From Halovenus halobia (GTDB taxonomy: Archaea > Halobacteriota > Halobacteria > Halobacteriales > Haloarculaceae), in contig NZ_JBLKOA010000006.1 of assembly GCF_051414135.1 (NCBI RefSeq), positions 1 to 64,000 on the forward strand: a stretch of 64,000 bases of DNA. The letters run 5' to 3'. The notes below the pieces were generated by a model. That model had not been told where the DNA came from and ran no database searches. It saw only the letters and a program-made list of their open reading frames with translations. Both the position numbers and the translations under genes were made by a program. Below are positions 7,395-16,629 of this stretch, piece after piece (positions within the stretch are counted from its first letter, which is position 1; each line of letters begins with the position of its first letter).

Positions 7395-8249
7395 AGACTC
7401 CGTGACAGCGCTGGAACCGCCGTCGGTAGCTTCCAACAGCTCGAAAAAGTCCGTACAGGCGCTGTTGAACGCTGTCGGGTTGTCCTGGTTCACCAGGTGC
7501 GCAGCGTCGGTAAGCTCTCTATACTGGCCATTGGGAACGCTCTCAGCGAGGGTTTGGCCCTGTCGCTTGATCTGTCCGACCTCGTGGTCGCCGGCAAGCA
7601 CCAGCAGCGGCGCCTCGACGTGAGAGATGTCGGGTGGGTCGTGTTCGTAGATAACCCGAAACAGCTTCGTGTACTCTGCGTTCGAGACGTTTCCCGCAGT
7701 GGCAATGGCCTCTTCGCGAACGTCCGAGTCGAGACTGAGCCATGTCCCGCCGTTGGTGGCCTGCATCGAGGCGAGTAGCGAGCGAAACGTCGCCGCGGAG
7801 CCAATTGTCGAAACCATCTGCGAGACGCCCTGAACAGGCGAAAGAAACGGGTTCAGGTCAGTTGGAAACGAAAGCGGCGTCATCGACTGAAATGGGCCGG
7901 CGATGACAGCGCCGCGGGCCTGTTCGGGGTGGCGGTCGAGAAAGGCTCTGGCGACCAGCCCGCCAACCGAGATTCCGACGAGAATCGGCTGGTCGATATC
8001 GAGTTCGAGCAACAGCGTTTCGAGGTCGTCAACGAACAACTCCACCGAGTACTGGGTCGTCTCCGTCGGGCCACTCTGTCCGTGCCCCCGGATGTCGTAG
8101 GTGATGACGTCATACTGCTCGGCAAAGTGCTCGACCTGGCTGGCCCAGACTGTCGAGTCTTGCCAGCCGCCGTGGATGAACACAATCGGTGGCCCGTTTC
8201 CCCGTCGCTCGTAGAACAGCGACCCCCCCTCGACCGAGACTGTTGGCAT
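7392..8249 (-). CDS. Alpha/beta-fold hydrolase
   Basis: 285-residue soluble hydrolase. The oxyanion-hole region FIHGGWQDS is near residue 24, the nucleophile elbow GISVGG near 93-98 supplies the catalytic Ser, an acid lies in LLVLAGDHEVG, and the His in DAAHLVNQDNP completes the triad. The closest look is to haloalkane/3-oxoadipate-enol-lactonase-like and esterase subfamilies, but the substrate cannot be deduced. Start is ATG 8249 (MPTVSVEGGSLFYE). It is convergent with the MATE gene and downstream of the MFS gene on the same strand with an 80-bp gap. Confidence 0.85.
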   Translation of the reverse strand: MPTVSVEGGSLFYERRGNGPPIVFIHGGWQDSTVWASQVEHFAEQYDVITYDIRGHGQSGPTETTQYSVELFVDDLETLLLELDIDQPILVGISVGGLVARAFLDRHPEQARGAVIAGPFQSMTPLSFPTDLNPFLSPVQGVSQMVSTIGSAATFRSLLASMQATNGGTWLSLDSDVREEAIATAGNVSNAEYTKLFRVIYEHDPPDISHVEAPLLVLAGDHEVGQIKRQGQTLAESVPNGQYRELTDAAHLVNQDNPTAFNSACTDFFELLEATDGGSSAVTES

Positions 8250-8332
8250 TCTAACCTAGTAGAAGTCTCCTAAGTAAATGTTCCCGCTTTTGCACCCGAC
8301 AGCGTGTCGACCCCCTCGAACGACGCGCTGGC

Positions 8333-9607
8333 TCACTGCGCAGTCGCGCGTTCTGTTGCGGTTTTCGGCGAGAGTTTCGCGACGAACAGACAGAGCACGG
8401 CGCCACCGCCACCGATGGCTGCCGCGGTGACACCCGATAGCTGGAGGGCGGTTGTGAACCCGACCTGGGGAGCGATTGCAGTGATGAGCCGACCCATGAG
8501 CACCGGCGTCAGCGTCGCGACCAGCCGTCCGTTCGACTCCGAGAGGCCAACCACACCGGCCCGCAGACGTCGAGGGGCCAGTCCGGTGACGATACTTCGG
8601 TACAGCGACAGTGCCGTTCCGAAGCCCGCCCCACTGAGGAGGATGCCAACCGCGGCGACCCCCAATCCGGGCGCGTACAGCACCAGAACGAATCCCACCG
8701 AAAGGACGGTGTGGGCGGCCACCAGCGGGACAAACCGGCTGTCGACCATCGACGTGATTCGGCCGGCCTGACTGGCTGCGGTCGCGTACGCGAGACTGCC
8801 GAGCGCGACCAGCAGCCCCGCCTCACCGGGGGTTCCGCCCTGAATCCGGACGACAACAATCGAGTTGTATGTGAGGAAGGCAATCCAGACGACGATTGGC
8901 GTGCCACGGGCGAGGACGAGTGAGAGCACCCGCGGCCTGGCGACGAGTGCAAGCAGGTCTCGGATATACGAGCCATCTTCGTCAGCGCCGCCGTCAGTCG
9001 TCTCCGGCGTCGAGTCTGGGCTGGTTGGTTCCTCGAATGTGAGCGCCACGAGCAGCGCAATCGGGAGTGCCATCGCGTAGATCAGAAAAGGGAGTTGCCA
9101 GGCAATCACCACGGTCGCGCCGGCAATCAGCGGAAACACGGTTTGAGCGAGTCCAGAGCCGGTGAACCGCAGCCCCTGCGCCGTCGCCTCCCGGGTGCCA
9201 GTATACAGGTCGCCGATGCTGGTGATAAGCACCGGCGTCAACCCGCCGAAGGCAACGCCTTGCAGCAGTCGAAGGCTGAGCGCAACCCGAAAATTCGTCG
9301 TCAGCGCAATTGCAGAGCCGGCAGTTCCGAACAGCACCAGCGAGGTGACGATGACCGGCTTGCGGCCGTAGCGGTCGGCGAGCAGGCCCGCCAGCGGAAT
9401 GACGACGATTGGCGGCGCGGTGAAAAACGACATCATCAGCCCGATATCTGTCGCTGTCGTACCGAAGGGGCCGACCAGTGAGTCGAGCACCGGCGAGAGC
9501 AAGGCAGTGCCCAGCGGCGGCAGCAGATTCGCCAGCAGGAGCAACTGAAAGCTCGTGTCACTGAGGACGGCGCTGTCGTCACCGAACAACGAATCGAGCG
9601 TGCTCAC
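8333..9607 (-). CDS. Major facilitator superfamily transporter
   Basis: 424 residues with about twelve hydrophobic segments and the MFS motif A in the loop after helix 2 (GLLADRYGRKPV). A long acidic central loop (FEEPTSPDSTPETTDGGADE) separates the two six-helix halves. Substrate unknown; drug or small-metabolite export is usual for this type. Start is ATG 9607, with AT-rich promoter-like DNA upstream (9610-9720). It is probably independent of, or loosely co-transcribed with, the hydrolase gene downstream. Confidence 0.85.
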   Translation of the reverse strand: MSTLDSLFGDDSAVLSDTSFQLLLLANLLPPLGTALLSPVLDSLVGPFGTTATDIGLMMSFFTAPPIVVIPLAGLLADRYGRKPVIVTSLVLFGTAGSAIALTTNFRVALSLRLLQGVAFGGLTPVLITSIGDLYTGTREATAQGLRFTGSGLAQTVFPLIAGATVVIAWQLPFLIYAMALPIALLVALTFEEPTSPDSTPETTDGGADEDGSYIRDLLALVARPRVLSLVLARGTPIVVWIAFLTYNSIVVVRIQGGTPGEAGLLVALGSLAYATAASQAGRITSMVDSRFVPLVAAHTVLSVGFVLVLYAPGLGVAAVGILLSGAGFGTALSLYRSIVTGLAPRRLRAGVVGLSESNGRLVATLTPVLMGRLITAIAPQVGFTTALQLSGVTAAAIGGGGAVLCLFVAKLSPKTATERATAQ

Positions 9608-9878
9608 GTCTCATCGGCGTCCGATTTGCTCAGTAAAAAGCGCCGCGACATGATACGCATAATCTAAATCCAGAGGAATCATACTAATACCGATAGTATT
9701 CGCTATCAAGAAAGTCGATGGCTCAGTACGAAACCGCCGGTACTGTCCATTTCTTCGTATTTGGAATATATTGATGTGGATGCAGATTATATGTACGTCC
9801 AAGATCAGAGAATCGCGTGATTTGTACTAAAAGTGCCGCTGTGCAAGCGGTAACTGGGTACTGCCGGTTAATAAAAAT

Positions 9879-11774
9879 ATGACGAGACCGATGAGTATCC
9901 TCCTCGTGAGCAGTCAACCGGAGTTCACAGAAACAGTGTCATCTGGGCTCGAATCGACCGGGGAGTTCACTGTCGACACCACCAGTGTGCAAGCGGCCAG
10001 AGAACGCCTCCAGGCTGGGAACTATGACTGTATCGTGTCGGAGTATCCAATTCCGGACGCAGACGATGAGGCGGTCCTCGATACTGTAACCGGCAACGTT
10101 CCAGTGGTCCTGTACACGTCCGGCTCCAGCGCAGCGGCCGCTGCGGCCGCGGGCAAAGCAGGCGTGACACATCTCCAGCAGCGTGAGGACCACACAGAGT
10201 TAGCGCGAACTATCGAACAGGTAGAGCACCCAGAGCAAGGCGGTGGGCAACCACGCCAACAGGAGCTACGCCAGTACAAGCGAATTGTCGAGTATGTCAA
10301 TGATGTTGCGACAATCATCACACCAGCGGGGGAGATTACCTACGTAAGCCCTGCTGTCGAGCGTGTCCTTGGCTACGAACCCGAGGAACTGGTCGGTGAG
10401 GTTGGTTTTAATTACCAGTCCCAGGCAGGGCGAGAGGCTGTCGCCGACGCAATCGAGGACATACTTGCAAACCCCAGCGAGACGCAGACAATTCAGACGA
10501 AATTCCGTCGAGCGGACGGGTCGTGGGCGTGGATCGAGTCAACGCTCAAAAACCGAGTGGACGACGAGATCATCAATGGAATTGTCGTGAGCAGCCGTGA
10601 TGTAACCGAGCGGGTTGAACAAACGCGACGGAGCGAAGAGCGCGAGCAGCAGGTGAGTCGCCTCCACGGAGCGACGCGTGAACTGCTCGGTTCAGAGACG
10701 CCAGCGGCGGTCGCCGAAGCCGCGAGCCAGACAGCGGTGGAAATACTCGATTTGCCGCTGAACGGCATCCATTTTTACGACGAGGCTGCCGGCGGACTCG
10801 AACCGGCAGCCGTCTCCGAGAGGAGCGAGGCTCTGTTCGAGGGGGTGCCGGTCATCGACGAGGGCATCGCTTGGCAAGCGTATCAGACCGGAAATGAGCG
10901 GATTTTCAACGATCTCTCCGAGGCTGAGGAAGTGTACAACACAGACAGTCTGGTGCAGGGTGAGATTTGTCTGCCACTTGGTCGGTACGGCGTTTTTATT
11001 ATTTCGGCAACAGAAGCAGATGCATTCGAGGAGACAGACATCGAACTCGCCCGAATCCTTGCGGCAAACACTCAGGCGGCACTCGACCGGATTCACAACG
11101 AACAGAAGATACGGAGGCGAGAGGCCGAGCTACAGAAACAGAACGAGCGATTGGAAGAATTTGCGAGGATTGTGAGCCACGACCTCCGAAACCCGCTGAA
11201 CGTTGCACAGCTCCGGGCTGGTCTGCTGGCTGAGGAGTGTACGAGCGAACACCTGCCAGCAATCGAGCGCTCACTCGAGCGGATGGACGAACTCATTTCC
11301 GACACGCTCACGCTGGCCAGACAGGGAGAGACTGTCGCCGAAACAGAACCAATCGCGTTGGCCGACTTGGTTGAGAACTGCTGGCAGACAATCTCGACAG
11401 CTTCGGCGTCAGTTACAGTGACCGATGGGATGACGCTGCAGGGCGACCGGAGTCGACTGCGACACGTCTTCGAGAATCTGTTTCGGAACGCAATAGAGCA
11501 CGGCGGAGAAGCGGTTACTATCCGCGTTGGCCGACTTGGGGACGAAGGGCTGTATGTCGAGGACACCGGTCCGGGGATTCCAGAGGACAGGCGAGAGGAG
11601 GTGTTTAGCCCCGGGGAAAGTACAACTCACCGCGGGACCGGATTCGGACTCACAATTGTAAAGCGTATCGCGGAGGCCCACGGCTGGGAGGTAAGTGTCG
11701 GTGAGGGGGCCGACGGCGGCGCTCGCTTCGAGTTTACCGGTGTTGAACTGGCCGACGCCTCAGAGAGTGACTGA
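9879..11774 (+). CDS. Hybrid sensor histidine kinase (REC-like, PAS, GAF, HisKA, HATPase)
   Basis: 631-residue soluble kinase. Residues 1-120 form a receiver-like domain in which the expected phospho-accepting Asp is Glu55 (CIVSEYPIP), so it is probably not phosphorylated normally. PAS is at ~130-250 (VSPAVERVLGYEPEELVG), GAF at ~260-410, a HisKA helix carries SHDLRNPL (His near 433), and the ATPase domain has ENLFRNAIEHGG, VEDTGPGIP and GTGFGLTIV. No transmembrane helix is visible, so the signal is cytosolic. No cognate regulator is adjacent, as is common in haloarchaea. Start ATG 9879; a second ATG lies at 9891. Confidence 0.88.
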   Translation: MTRPMSILLVSSQPEFTETVSSGLESTGEFTVDTTSVQAARERLQAGNYDCIVSEYPIPDADDEAVLDTVTGNVPVVLYTSGSSAAAAAAAGKAGVTHLQQREDHTELARTIEQVEHPEQGGGQPRQQELRQYKRIVEYVNDVATIITPAGEITYVSPAVERVLGYEPEELVGEVGFNYQSQAGREAVADAIEDILANPSETQTIQTKFRRADGSWAWIESTLKNRVDDEIINGIVVSSRDVTERVEQTRRSEEREQQVSRLHGATRELLGSETPAAVAEAASQTAVEILDLPLNGIHFYDEAAGGLEPAAVSERSEALFEGVPVIDEGIAWQAYQTGNERIFNDLSEAEEVYNTDSLVQGEICLPLGRYGVFIISATEADAFEETDIELARILAANTQAALDRIHNEQKIRRREAELQKQNERLEEFARIVSHDLRNPLNVAQLRAGLLAEECTSEHLPAIERSLERMDELISDTLTLARQGETVAETEPIALADLVENCWQTISTASASVTVTDGMTLQGDRSRLRHVFENLFRNAIEHGGEAVTIRVGRLGDEGLYVEDTGPGIPEDRREEVFSPGESTTHRGTGFGLTIVKRIAEAHGWEVSVGEGADGGARFEFTGVELADASESD

Positions 11775-11824
11775 GGACAGCGGCCTTCGAAATTAGCTTG
11801 TAGCCACGTCTGCAAGAACCACTG

Positions 11825-11974
11825 ATGTGGGTACTGCTACACAGCGACCACAACCACTCAGAGTCGGCAGAAGCGACATCGTCGGCGCTTGGGCCCGAAC
11901 TGTTGGTACTGGTCGCAATTGGGCTCGTACTGGTCAGTCTCGTCGGCTTCTACGTCACGAAACAGTATCTGTAA
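11825..11974 (+). CDS. 49-residue single-helix membrane protein
   Basis: ATG 11825 to TAA 11972-11974. The N-terminal 20 residues are His/Ser/Glu-rich (HSDHNHSESAEA). They are followed by a hydrophobic helix (PELLVLVAIGLVLVSLVGFY) and a short tail TKQYL. Codon choice and the clean helix argue for a real gene. It lies 50 bp after the kinase gene and ends 16 bp before the convergent katG stop. The His-rich head could bind metal, which is speculation. No family recognised. Confidence 0.5.
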   Translation: MWVLLHSDHNHSESAEATSSALGPELLVLVAIGLVLVSLVGFYVTKQYL

Positions 11975-11990
11975 AAAACGACGCGTCGGC

Positions 11991-14135
11991 TTACTCGAGG
12001 TCGAAGCGGTCGGCCGTCATGACCTTGTGCCAGGCCGCGACGAAGTCCTCGACGAGTTCCGCTTCGCCGTCATTGCTCGCGTAGACCTCTGCGAGAGCGC
12101 GAAGGCGTGAGTTCGACCCGAAGATGAGGTCGAAGCGCGTCGCCTCCCATTTCAGACTGTCCGTCTCGCGGTCGTAGCCCTCGTAGACGTGGTCTTCGTC
12201 GGCTTCTTCCCAGTCGTACTGCATGTCGAGCAGGTTGACGAAGAAGTCGTTATCCAGCGATTCGGTGTCGTCGGTCAGCACACCGAGGCTGGTATCCTGG
12301 TAGGAGACACCGAGGGTGCGCAGACCGCCGAGCAGGGCCGTCATCTCGTCGGGCGTCAGGTCGAGCAGGTCGGCCTGGTCGACGAGGTGTTCCTCGGCCG
12401 TGCGGTCGAGCCCCTCGAAGTCGTCGCCGATGTAGTTGCGGAAGCCGTCGGCGGCGGGCTTCAGTGCCTCGAAAGACTCCGCGTCGGTCCACTCTTCCTC
12501 GGCGTCGACGCGACCGGGCTCGAAGGGCACATCGACATCGTGGCCGGCCGCAGCCGCTGCCTCCTCGATTGCGGCGTTGCCACCGAGGACGATGAGGTCG
12601 GCCAGCGAGACGGCGGTGCCGTCCGAGCGCGAGTCGTTGAATTCTGCCTTGATATCCTCGTAGGTCGAGAGGACTTCTTCGAGCTGGTCGGGTTCGTTGA
12701 CATCCCAACTGCGCTGGGGTTCGAATCGAATACGTGCGCCATTGGCGCCGCCGCGTTTGTCGCTGCTGCGGTAGGTCGAAGCGGAGGCCCACGCCGTCTT
12801 AACGAGCTGCTGGGTCGTCAGGTTGGTGTCGAGAATCTCGTCTTTGAGCTGTTTGGCCGTGTTCTCGTCGACAGGTGCGAAATCGCGGTCCGGCAGTGGG
12901 TCCTGCCAGATCATCGTTTCGTCGGGCACTTCCGGGCCGAGGAACCGCTCCGGTGGGCCCATGTCGCGGTGAATGAGCTTGTACCACGCCTCGGCGAAGG
13001 CGGTCATGAACTCTCGTGGGTCGTTGTAGAACTCCTCGATAATCTCGCGGTACTCGGGGTCGCGCTTGAGTGCCACGTCAGTGGTCAGCATCATCGGCGT
13101 CTGCTCGCCGTCGCCGTGGGCTTCTGGCGCGTCCTCGACCTCGTCGGCGTCGACGGGCGTCCACTGCCAGGCGCCGCCGGGACCCTTCTCGGGTTCCCAC
13201 TCGTGGTTGAGGAGGTTGTCGAGGTAGGAGGTGTCCCACATCGTCGGCGTGGAGTTCCACGGCCCCTCGATACCGCTGGTGATGGTGTCGTCGCCCTTGC
13301 CGGAGCCGTAGTCGCTCTCCCAGCCCAGCCCCATGTCCTCGATTGGGGCGGCTGCGGGCTCGGGACCGACGTGTTCCTCGGGGTCGTCCGCGCCGTGGAC
13401 TTTCCCGAAAGTGTGACCGCCGGCGATGAGCGCGGCGGTCTGTCGGTCGTCCATCGCCATCCGGCTGAACGACGTGCGGATGCGCTCGGCCGACCACTCG
13501 GGGTCGGGTTCGCCCTCGGGACCCTCGGGGTTGACGTAAATCAGTCCCATCACCGTCGCGCCAAGCTGACTCTGCAGGAAGTCCTCGGCGTCGAAGCGGT
13601 CCCAGGACTCCATCTCCGTCTCTGGTCCCCAGTCGACTGACTCGTCGGGCTCGAAGGCGTCCTCGCGACCGCCGGCGAAGCCGAAGGTCTCGAAGCCCAT
13701 CGATTCCATCGCGACGTTGCCCGCGAGCACGATAAGGTCGGCCCAGGAAATCTGGTCGCCGTATTTCTGTTTGATCGGCCAGAGCAGGCGTCGGGCCTTG
13801 TCGAGGTTGGCGTTGTCCGGCCAACTACCCAGTGGCTCGAAGCGCTGTCGGCCGCCGGCCGCGCCCCCACGGCCGTCGGTCGTTCGGTAGGTGCCGGCGC
13901 TGTGCCAGGCCATCCGGATAAATAGCGGTCCGTAATGGCCGTAGTCTGCCGGCCACCAGTCTTTCGAGTCTGTCATCATCTCCGTCAGGTCGGATTTGAG
14001 TGCCTCGTAGTCGAGGGACTCGAAGGCCTCCGCGTAATCGAAGTCGTCACCGCGGGGGTCAGACTGGCGGGCGTTCTGGTCGAGACTGCTCAGGTCTAAA
14101 CTTTCCGGCCACCACTCTTGATTGGTTTTGCTCAT
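11991..14135 (-). CDS. katG: Catalase-peroxidase KatG
   Basis: Bifunctional haem catalase-peroxidase that breaks down H2O2, 714 residues, near the family norm. The distal haem site is RMAWHSAGTYR (Arg, Trp, His). The Tyr of LIYVNPEGPEG and the first Met of SRMAMDD complete the Met-Tyr-Trp adduct needed for catalase activity. GGHTFGKVHG holds the proximal His. A second, haem-less peroxidase-like half follows, as expected. I chose ATG 14135 (MSKTNQEWWPES), since the upstream in-frame extension is not family-like. It lies 106 bp downstream of dabA on the same strand with room for its own promoter. Confidence 0.95.
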   Translation of the reverse strand: MSKTNQEWWPESLDLSSLDQNARQSDPRGDDFDYAEAFESLDYEALKSDLTEMMTDSKDWWPADYGHYGPLFIRMAWHSAGTYRTTDGRGGAAGGRQRFEPLGSWPDNANLDKARRLLWPIKQKYGDQISWADLIVLAGNVAMESMGFETFGFAGGREDAFEPDESVDWGPETEMESWDRFDAEDFLQSQLGATVMGLIYVNPEGPEGEPDPEWSAERIRTSFSRMAMDDRQTAALIAGGHTFGKVHGADDPEEHVGPEPAAAPIEDMGLGWESDYGSGKGDDTITSGIEGPWNSTPTMWDTSYLDNLLNHEWEPEKGPGGAWQWTPVDADEVEDAPEAHGDGEQTPMMLTTDVALKRDPEYREIIEEFYNDPREFMTAFAEAWYKLIHRDMGPPERFLGPEVPDETMIWQDPLPDRDFAPVDENTAKQLKDEILDTNLTTQQLVKTAWASASTYRSSDKRGGANGARIRFEPQRSWDVNEPDQLEEVLSTYEDIKAEFNDSRSDGTAVSLADLIVLGGNAAIEEAAAAAGHDVDVPFEPGRVDAEEEWTDAESFEALKPAADGFRNYIGDDFEGLDRTAEEHLVDQADLLDLTPDEMTALLGGLRTLGVSYQDTSLGVLTDDTESLDNDFFVNLLDMQYDWEEADEDHVYEGYDRETDSLKWEATRFDLIFGSNSRLRALAEVYASNDGEAELVEDFVAAWHKVMTADRFDLE

Positions 14136-14241
14136 CAACGTATAGTTGGCTCTTTTCGTAGTTAAGATTGTCCAATCGAAAAGGGACCCTTCGGTTCGAC
14201 AAACTGAATCTTCTGGATTCGTGAACTGCCAGTGGCACAAG

Positions 14242-16629
14242 TCAGTCGTCGGCGGCCGCGGGGGGAGGCGTCTGCTCGGGCGTCGGTGCGTCTTCGGACA
14301 GCAGCGTCCACTCGATGTCGGACTCGTACTCGAAGGCCGCGTGGTCCTGCGTCGGGTCGACGACGGTCAGCGAGAGCCAGTCGTTGTCCAGCAGTTCGGC
14401 CACCGCCTCGTTGTCGCGGAGAATCTCGGTGACGCGCTCGACAGGCGCATGAATCACCGTCGAGAGGCGCAGTGGCTGGTGATATAGGTCGTCGTCGGTG
14501 GCGGTCAGTGACTGCAGCGGGAGGCCGGTCATGATGTCGCCGCCGTTGCCCTGGTAGACGCCGACGTTGCCGACGGGGTTGTGGGTAATCTTCGAGCCAC
14601 TTCCAAAGGTCGCGTTGTCGACTGTTGCGAAGTAGTACTGCGTGTTGATCCACTGGGTGACGACCATCGGACCGCCAATGATAGCTTCGAGCGCGTCGCC
14701 GTCGGTGTCGGTCCGCCAGTCATAGGAGTGCAGGAATGCGCGACCGTCCAGGTCCAGCCCGTCAGTTAGTTCGCGAGGGCCAACGACGAACCCCGCGTTG
14801 CCGGCCAGCCCCCACTCGGGGCGAGTCTCTGCCCAGTCGGCGGCGCGGCGTTCGGTTTCGGCCACGCCGTTGGCCGTGTCAGCGCCCATGTCACCGGCGC
14901 GTTCGGCGGCAGCTTGTGTCCGCGCTGTGTCGAGGTCATCGCGCAGTTGGGCGAAGTCGTCGGCGTGGCTCTCCGGAACCTCGCTCGCGTACAGGTCGAT
15001 TTCGTCGGTCGTCGTGTTGTGCTGGCCAGCGAGGAAGACCGTATCGTCGGGGACGTCGACGCCGCGCTCGGTGAGGCGCTCGCGAACAGCCTCGTCGTTG
15101 CAGATTGTCGCGAGGACGCGAGCACTCGGGCCGCCAGGGTTGCCCGCACAGGCTCCACAGTCCAGACTCGAATCGAACGGATTGTTCGCGGTCTCGCTGC
15201 CGTGGCCGGTGAAGACGAACAGGCGGCCGAACTCCTCGATGCCCATCAACTCGAAGGCCGTCGCGGCGTACTCGACGCGGTCGTCGAGAGTGAGTCCTTG
15301 CGGAAGGTCGTGACCAGCGTCGGAATCGTGGTCGAGCGTGGGGGCGCAGTGAGTGTGGTCGGCCGGAGTGCGGTCCGCAGCAGCGCCGAGTAGGCCACGA
15401 ACTCGGCCCGGAACCAGCGTGCGGGCCGCGAGCGCCCCACCGTAGCCGACCCCAGTGCTCTCGACGAAGCTGAACGCCGTCGCGGCGTTCGAGCGCAGGT
15501 CCTTGATGGCCGTCTTTCCAGCGTCGAGCAGGCCCGCCCAGCGGTCGTAGCGCTCTTCGTTCTCGCCATTGGTTGGCTCCTCGGTGACGTAGTGTTTCGC
15601 GTCGACAATCGGCGGGCACGCGTCGACGGAGACTGACGAGTCGTAGCCAGAGTACTGCATCGGGACGCCGAAGAAGCCAGCGTAGCCGTGTGTCTCGTAG
15701 TCGCCAGTGGCTTCGACGCGGCGGCGGATGATCTCAGAGCGCGTGTCGATACAGAAGACCAGTTGTGCGTCGGGACGCTTCTCGTCAGCCTCGCTCAGTG
15801 ATTCGCTGGCGTCGGTAATCGGGTCGACCAGTTCGTCGCGGTAGCTGTCTTCCCACGCCCCAAGCCAGCACTCGGCGCGAGGAACCGATGTGTCGGGTTC
15901 GACCTTAGTGTCGGGTACAAACACGGCGTCGAAGGCCTCAACCAGCGTCAGTCGCACAGCCAGATAGCCCGTCAGTGTGATTGGGTAGGCTGACTGCCAA
16001 GCGCCCTCGTCGACGGCGCGCTGTTTGAGCAGGCCAGTCCAGCCCGGAAGCGCGGCCAACTGACACTCCATGATTGCTTCCCACTCGTCAACCGAGTGAG
16101 CGGCCAGCGCGTCACGAATTGCGTCGGCTGGGTCGTCGGGCAGGTCCGTGATTGCGTCGCTGTCTGGAATGGTACCGTCGTGGGTAGCAACGCTTCGGAA
16201 CGCCTCGTAGAAGCCGTCCTCGCGGTTTGGCATCGGCCACGCCGCCTGCCCTTCGTCGAGGAAGGCGGCCAGCCACTTCGAGAGCACCGTGTCGACGCCC
16301 TCTGTCTCTGGCAGGGTCGATTCCGTGGTTGGGCCGTCCATCGCGTCGAGGCTCGCTTCAGGGTCGGTCTCGTAGTCGTGGGCAGCGAGGGTCGCTTCGA
16401 GTATCTCGGTGTCGATGCGGCCGTCCTCGTAGGCGCGGCGGAAGACTGCAGAGTCGGGGTAGCCGTCGGCACCGAGCAGCGCCTCGGCCTCGCCGACAGC
16501 CTCGTGAAACGGCTGGTCCTCGAAGCCCGCGAGTGGGTTCGCCGTCACAAAAGAGTGTAGCGGCCAGACAGAGCCAACTGCCTTGGCTGCCGAGTCGATA
16601 CAGTCTTCGATTGCGGTGTCAGTACTCAT
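14242..16629 (-). CDS. dabA: Inorganic carbon uptake subunit DabA (DUF2309)
   Basis: 795-residue protein of the DUF2309/DabA family. DabA is a beta-carbonic-anhydrase-like subunit that, with the membrane protein DabB, drives vectorial CO2 hydration to accumulate bicarbonate. Putative zinc and active-site residues are visible: VFCIDTRSE (Cys and Asp near 291-293), TGHGSE (His near 474) and LDCGACAG (Cys near 489). The His-Cys spacing of 15 equals that in the characterised bacterial DabA. It overlaps the dabB stop by 11 nt, so the two are translationally coupled. Start is ATG 16629. In a presumed heterotroph the bicarbonate may serve anaplerotic carboxylation, which is inference. Confidence 0.9.
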   Translation of the reverse strand: MSTDTAIEDCIDSAAKAVGSVWPLHSFVTANPLAGFEDQPFHEAVGEAEALLGADGYPDSAVFRRAYEDGRIDTEILEATLAAHDYETDPEASLDAMDGPTTESTLPETEGVDTVLSKWLAAFLDEGQAAWPMPNREDGFYEAFRSVATHDGTIPDSDAITDLPDDPADAIRDALAAHSVDEWEAIMECQLAALPGWTGLLKQRAVDEGAWQSAYPITLTGYLAVRLTLVEAFDAVFVPDTKVEPDTSVPRAECWLGAWEDSYRDELVDPITDASESLSEADEKRPDAQLVFCIDTRSEIIRRRVEATGDYETHGYAGFFGVPMQYSGYDSSVSVDACPPIVDAKHYVTEEPTNGENEERYDRWAGLLDAGKTAIKDLRSNAATAFSFVESTGVGYGGALAARTLVPGRVRGLLGAAADRTPADHTHCAPTLDHDSDAGHDLPQGLTLDDRVEYAATAFELMGIEEFGRLFVFTGHGSETANNPFDSSLDCGACAGNPGGPSARVLATICNDEAVRERLTERGVDVPDDTVFLAGQHNTTTDEIDLYASEVPESHADDFAQLRDDLDTARTQAAAERAGDMGADTANGVAETERRAADWAETRPEWGLAGNAGFVVGPRELTDGLDLDGRAFLHSYDWRTDTDGDALEAIIGGPMVVTQWINTQYYFATVDNATFGSGSKITHNPVGNVGVYQGNGGDIMTGLPLQSLTATDDDLYHQPLRLSTVIHAPVERVTEILRDNEAVAELLDNDWLSLTVVDPTQDHAAFEYESDIEWTLLSEDAPTPEQTPPPAAADD

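Noticed and set aside
12189..13640. 483-codon open frame on the plus strand opposite katG
   Set aside because: Shadow of katG: Val/Gly/Arg-rich translation without domains, the usual antisense frame of a GC-rich gene.
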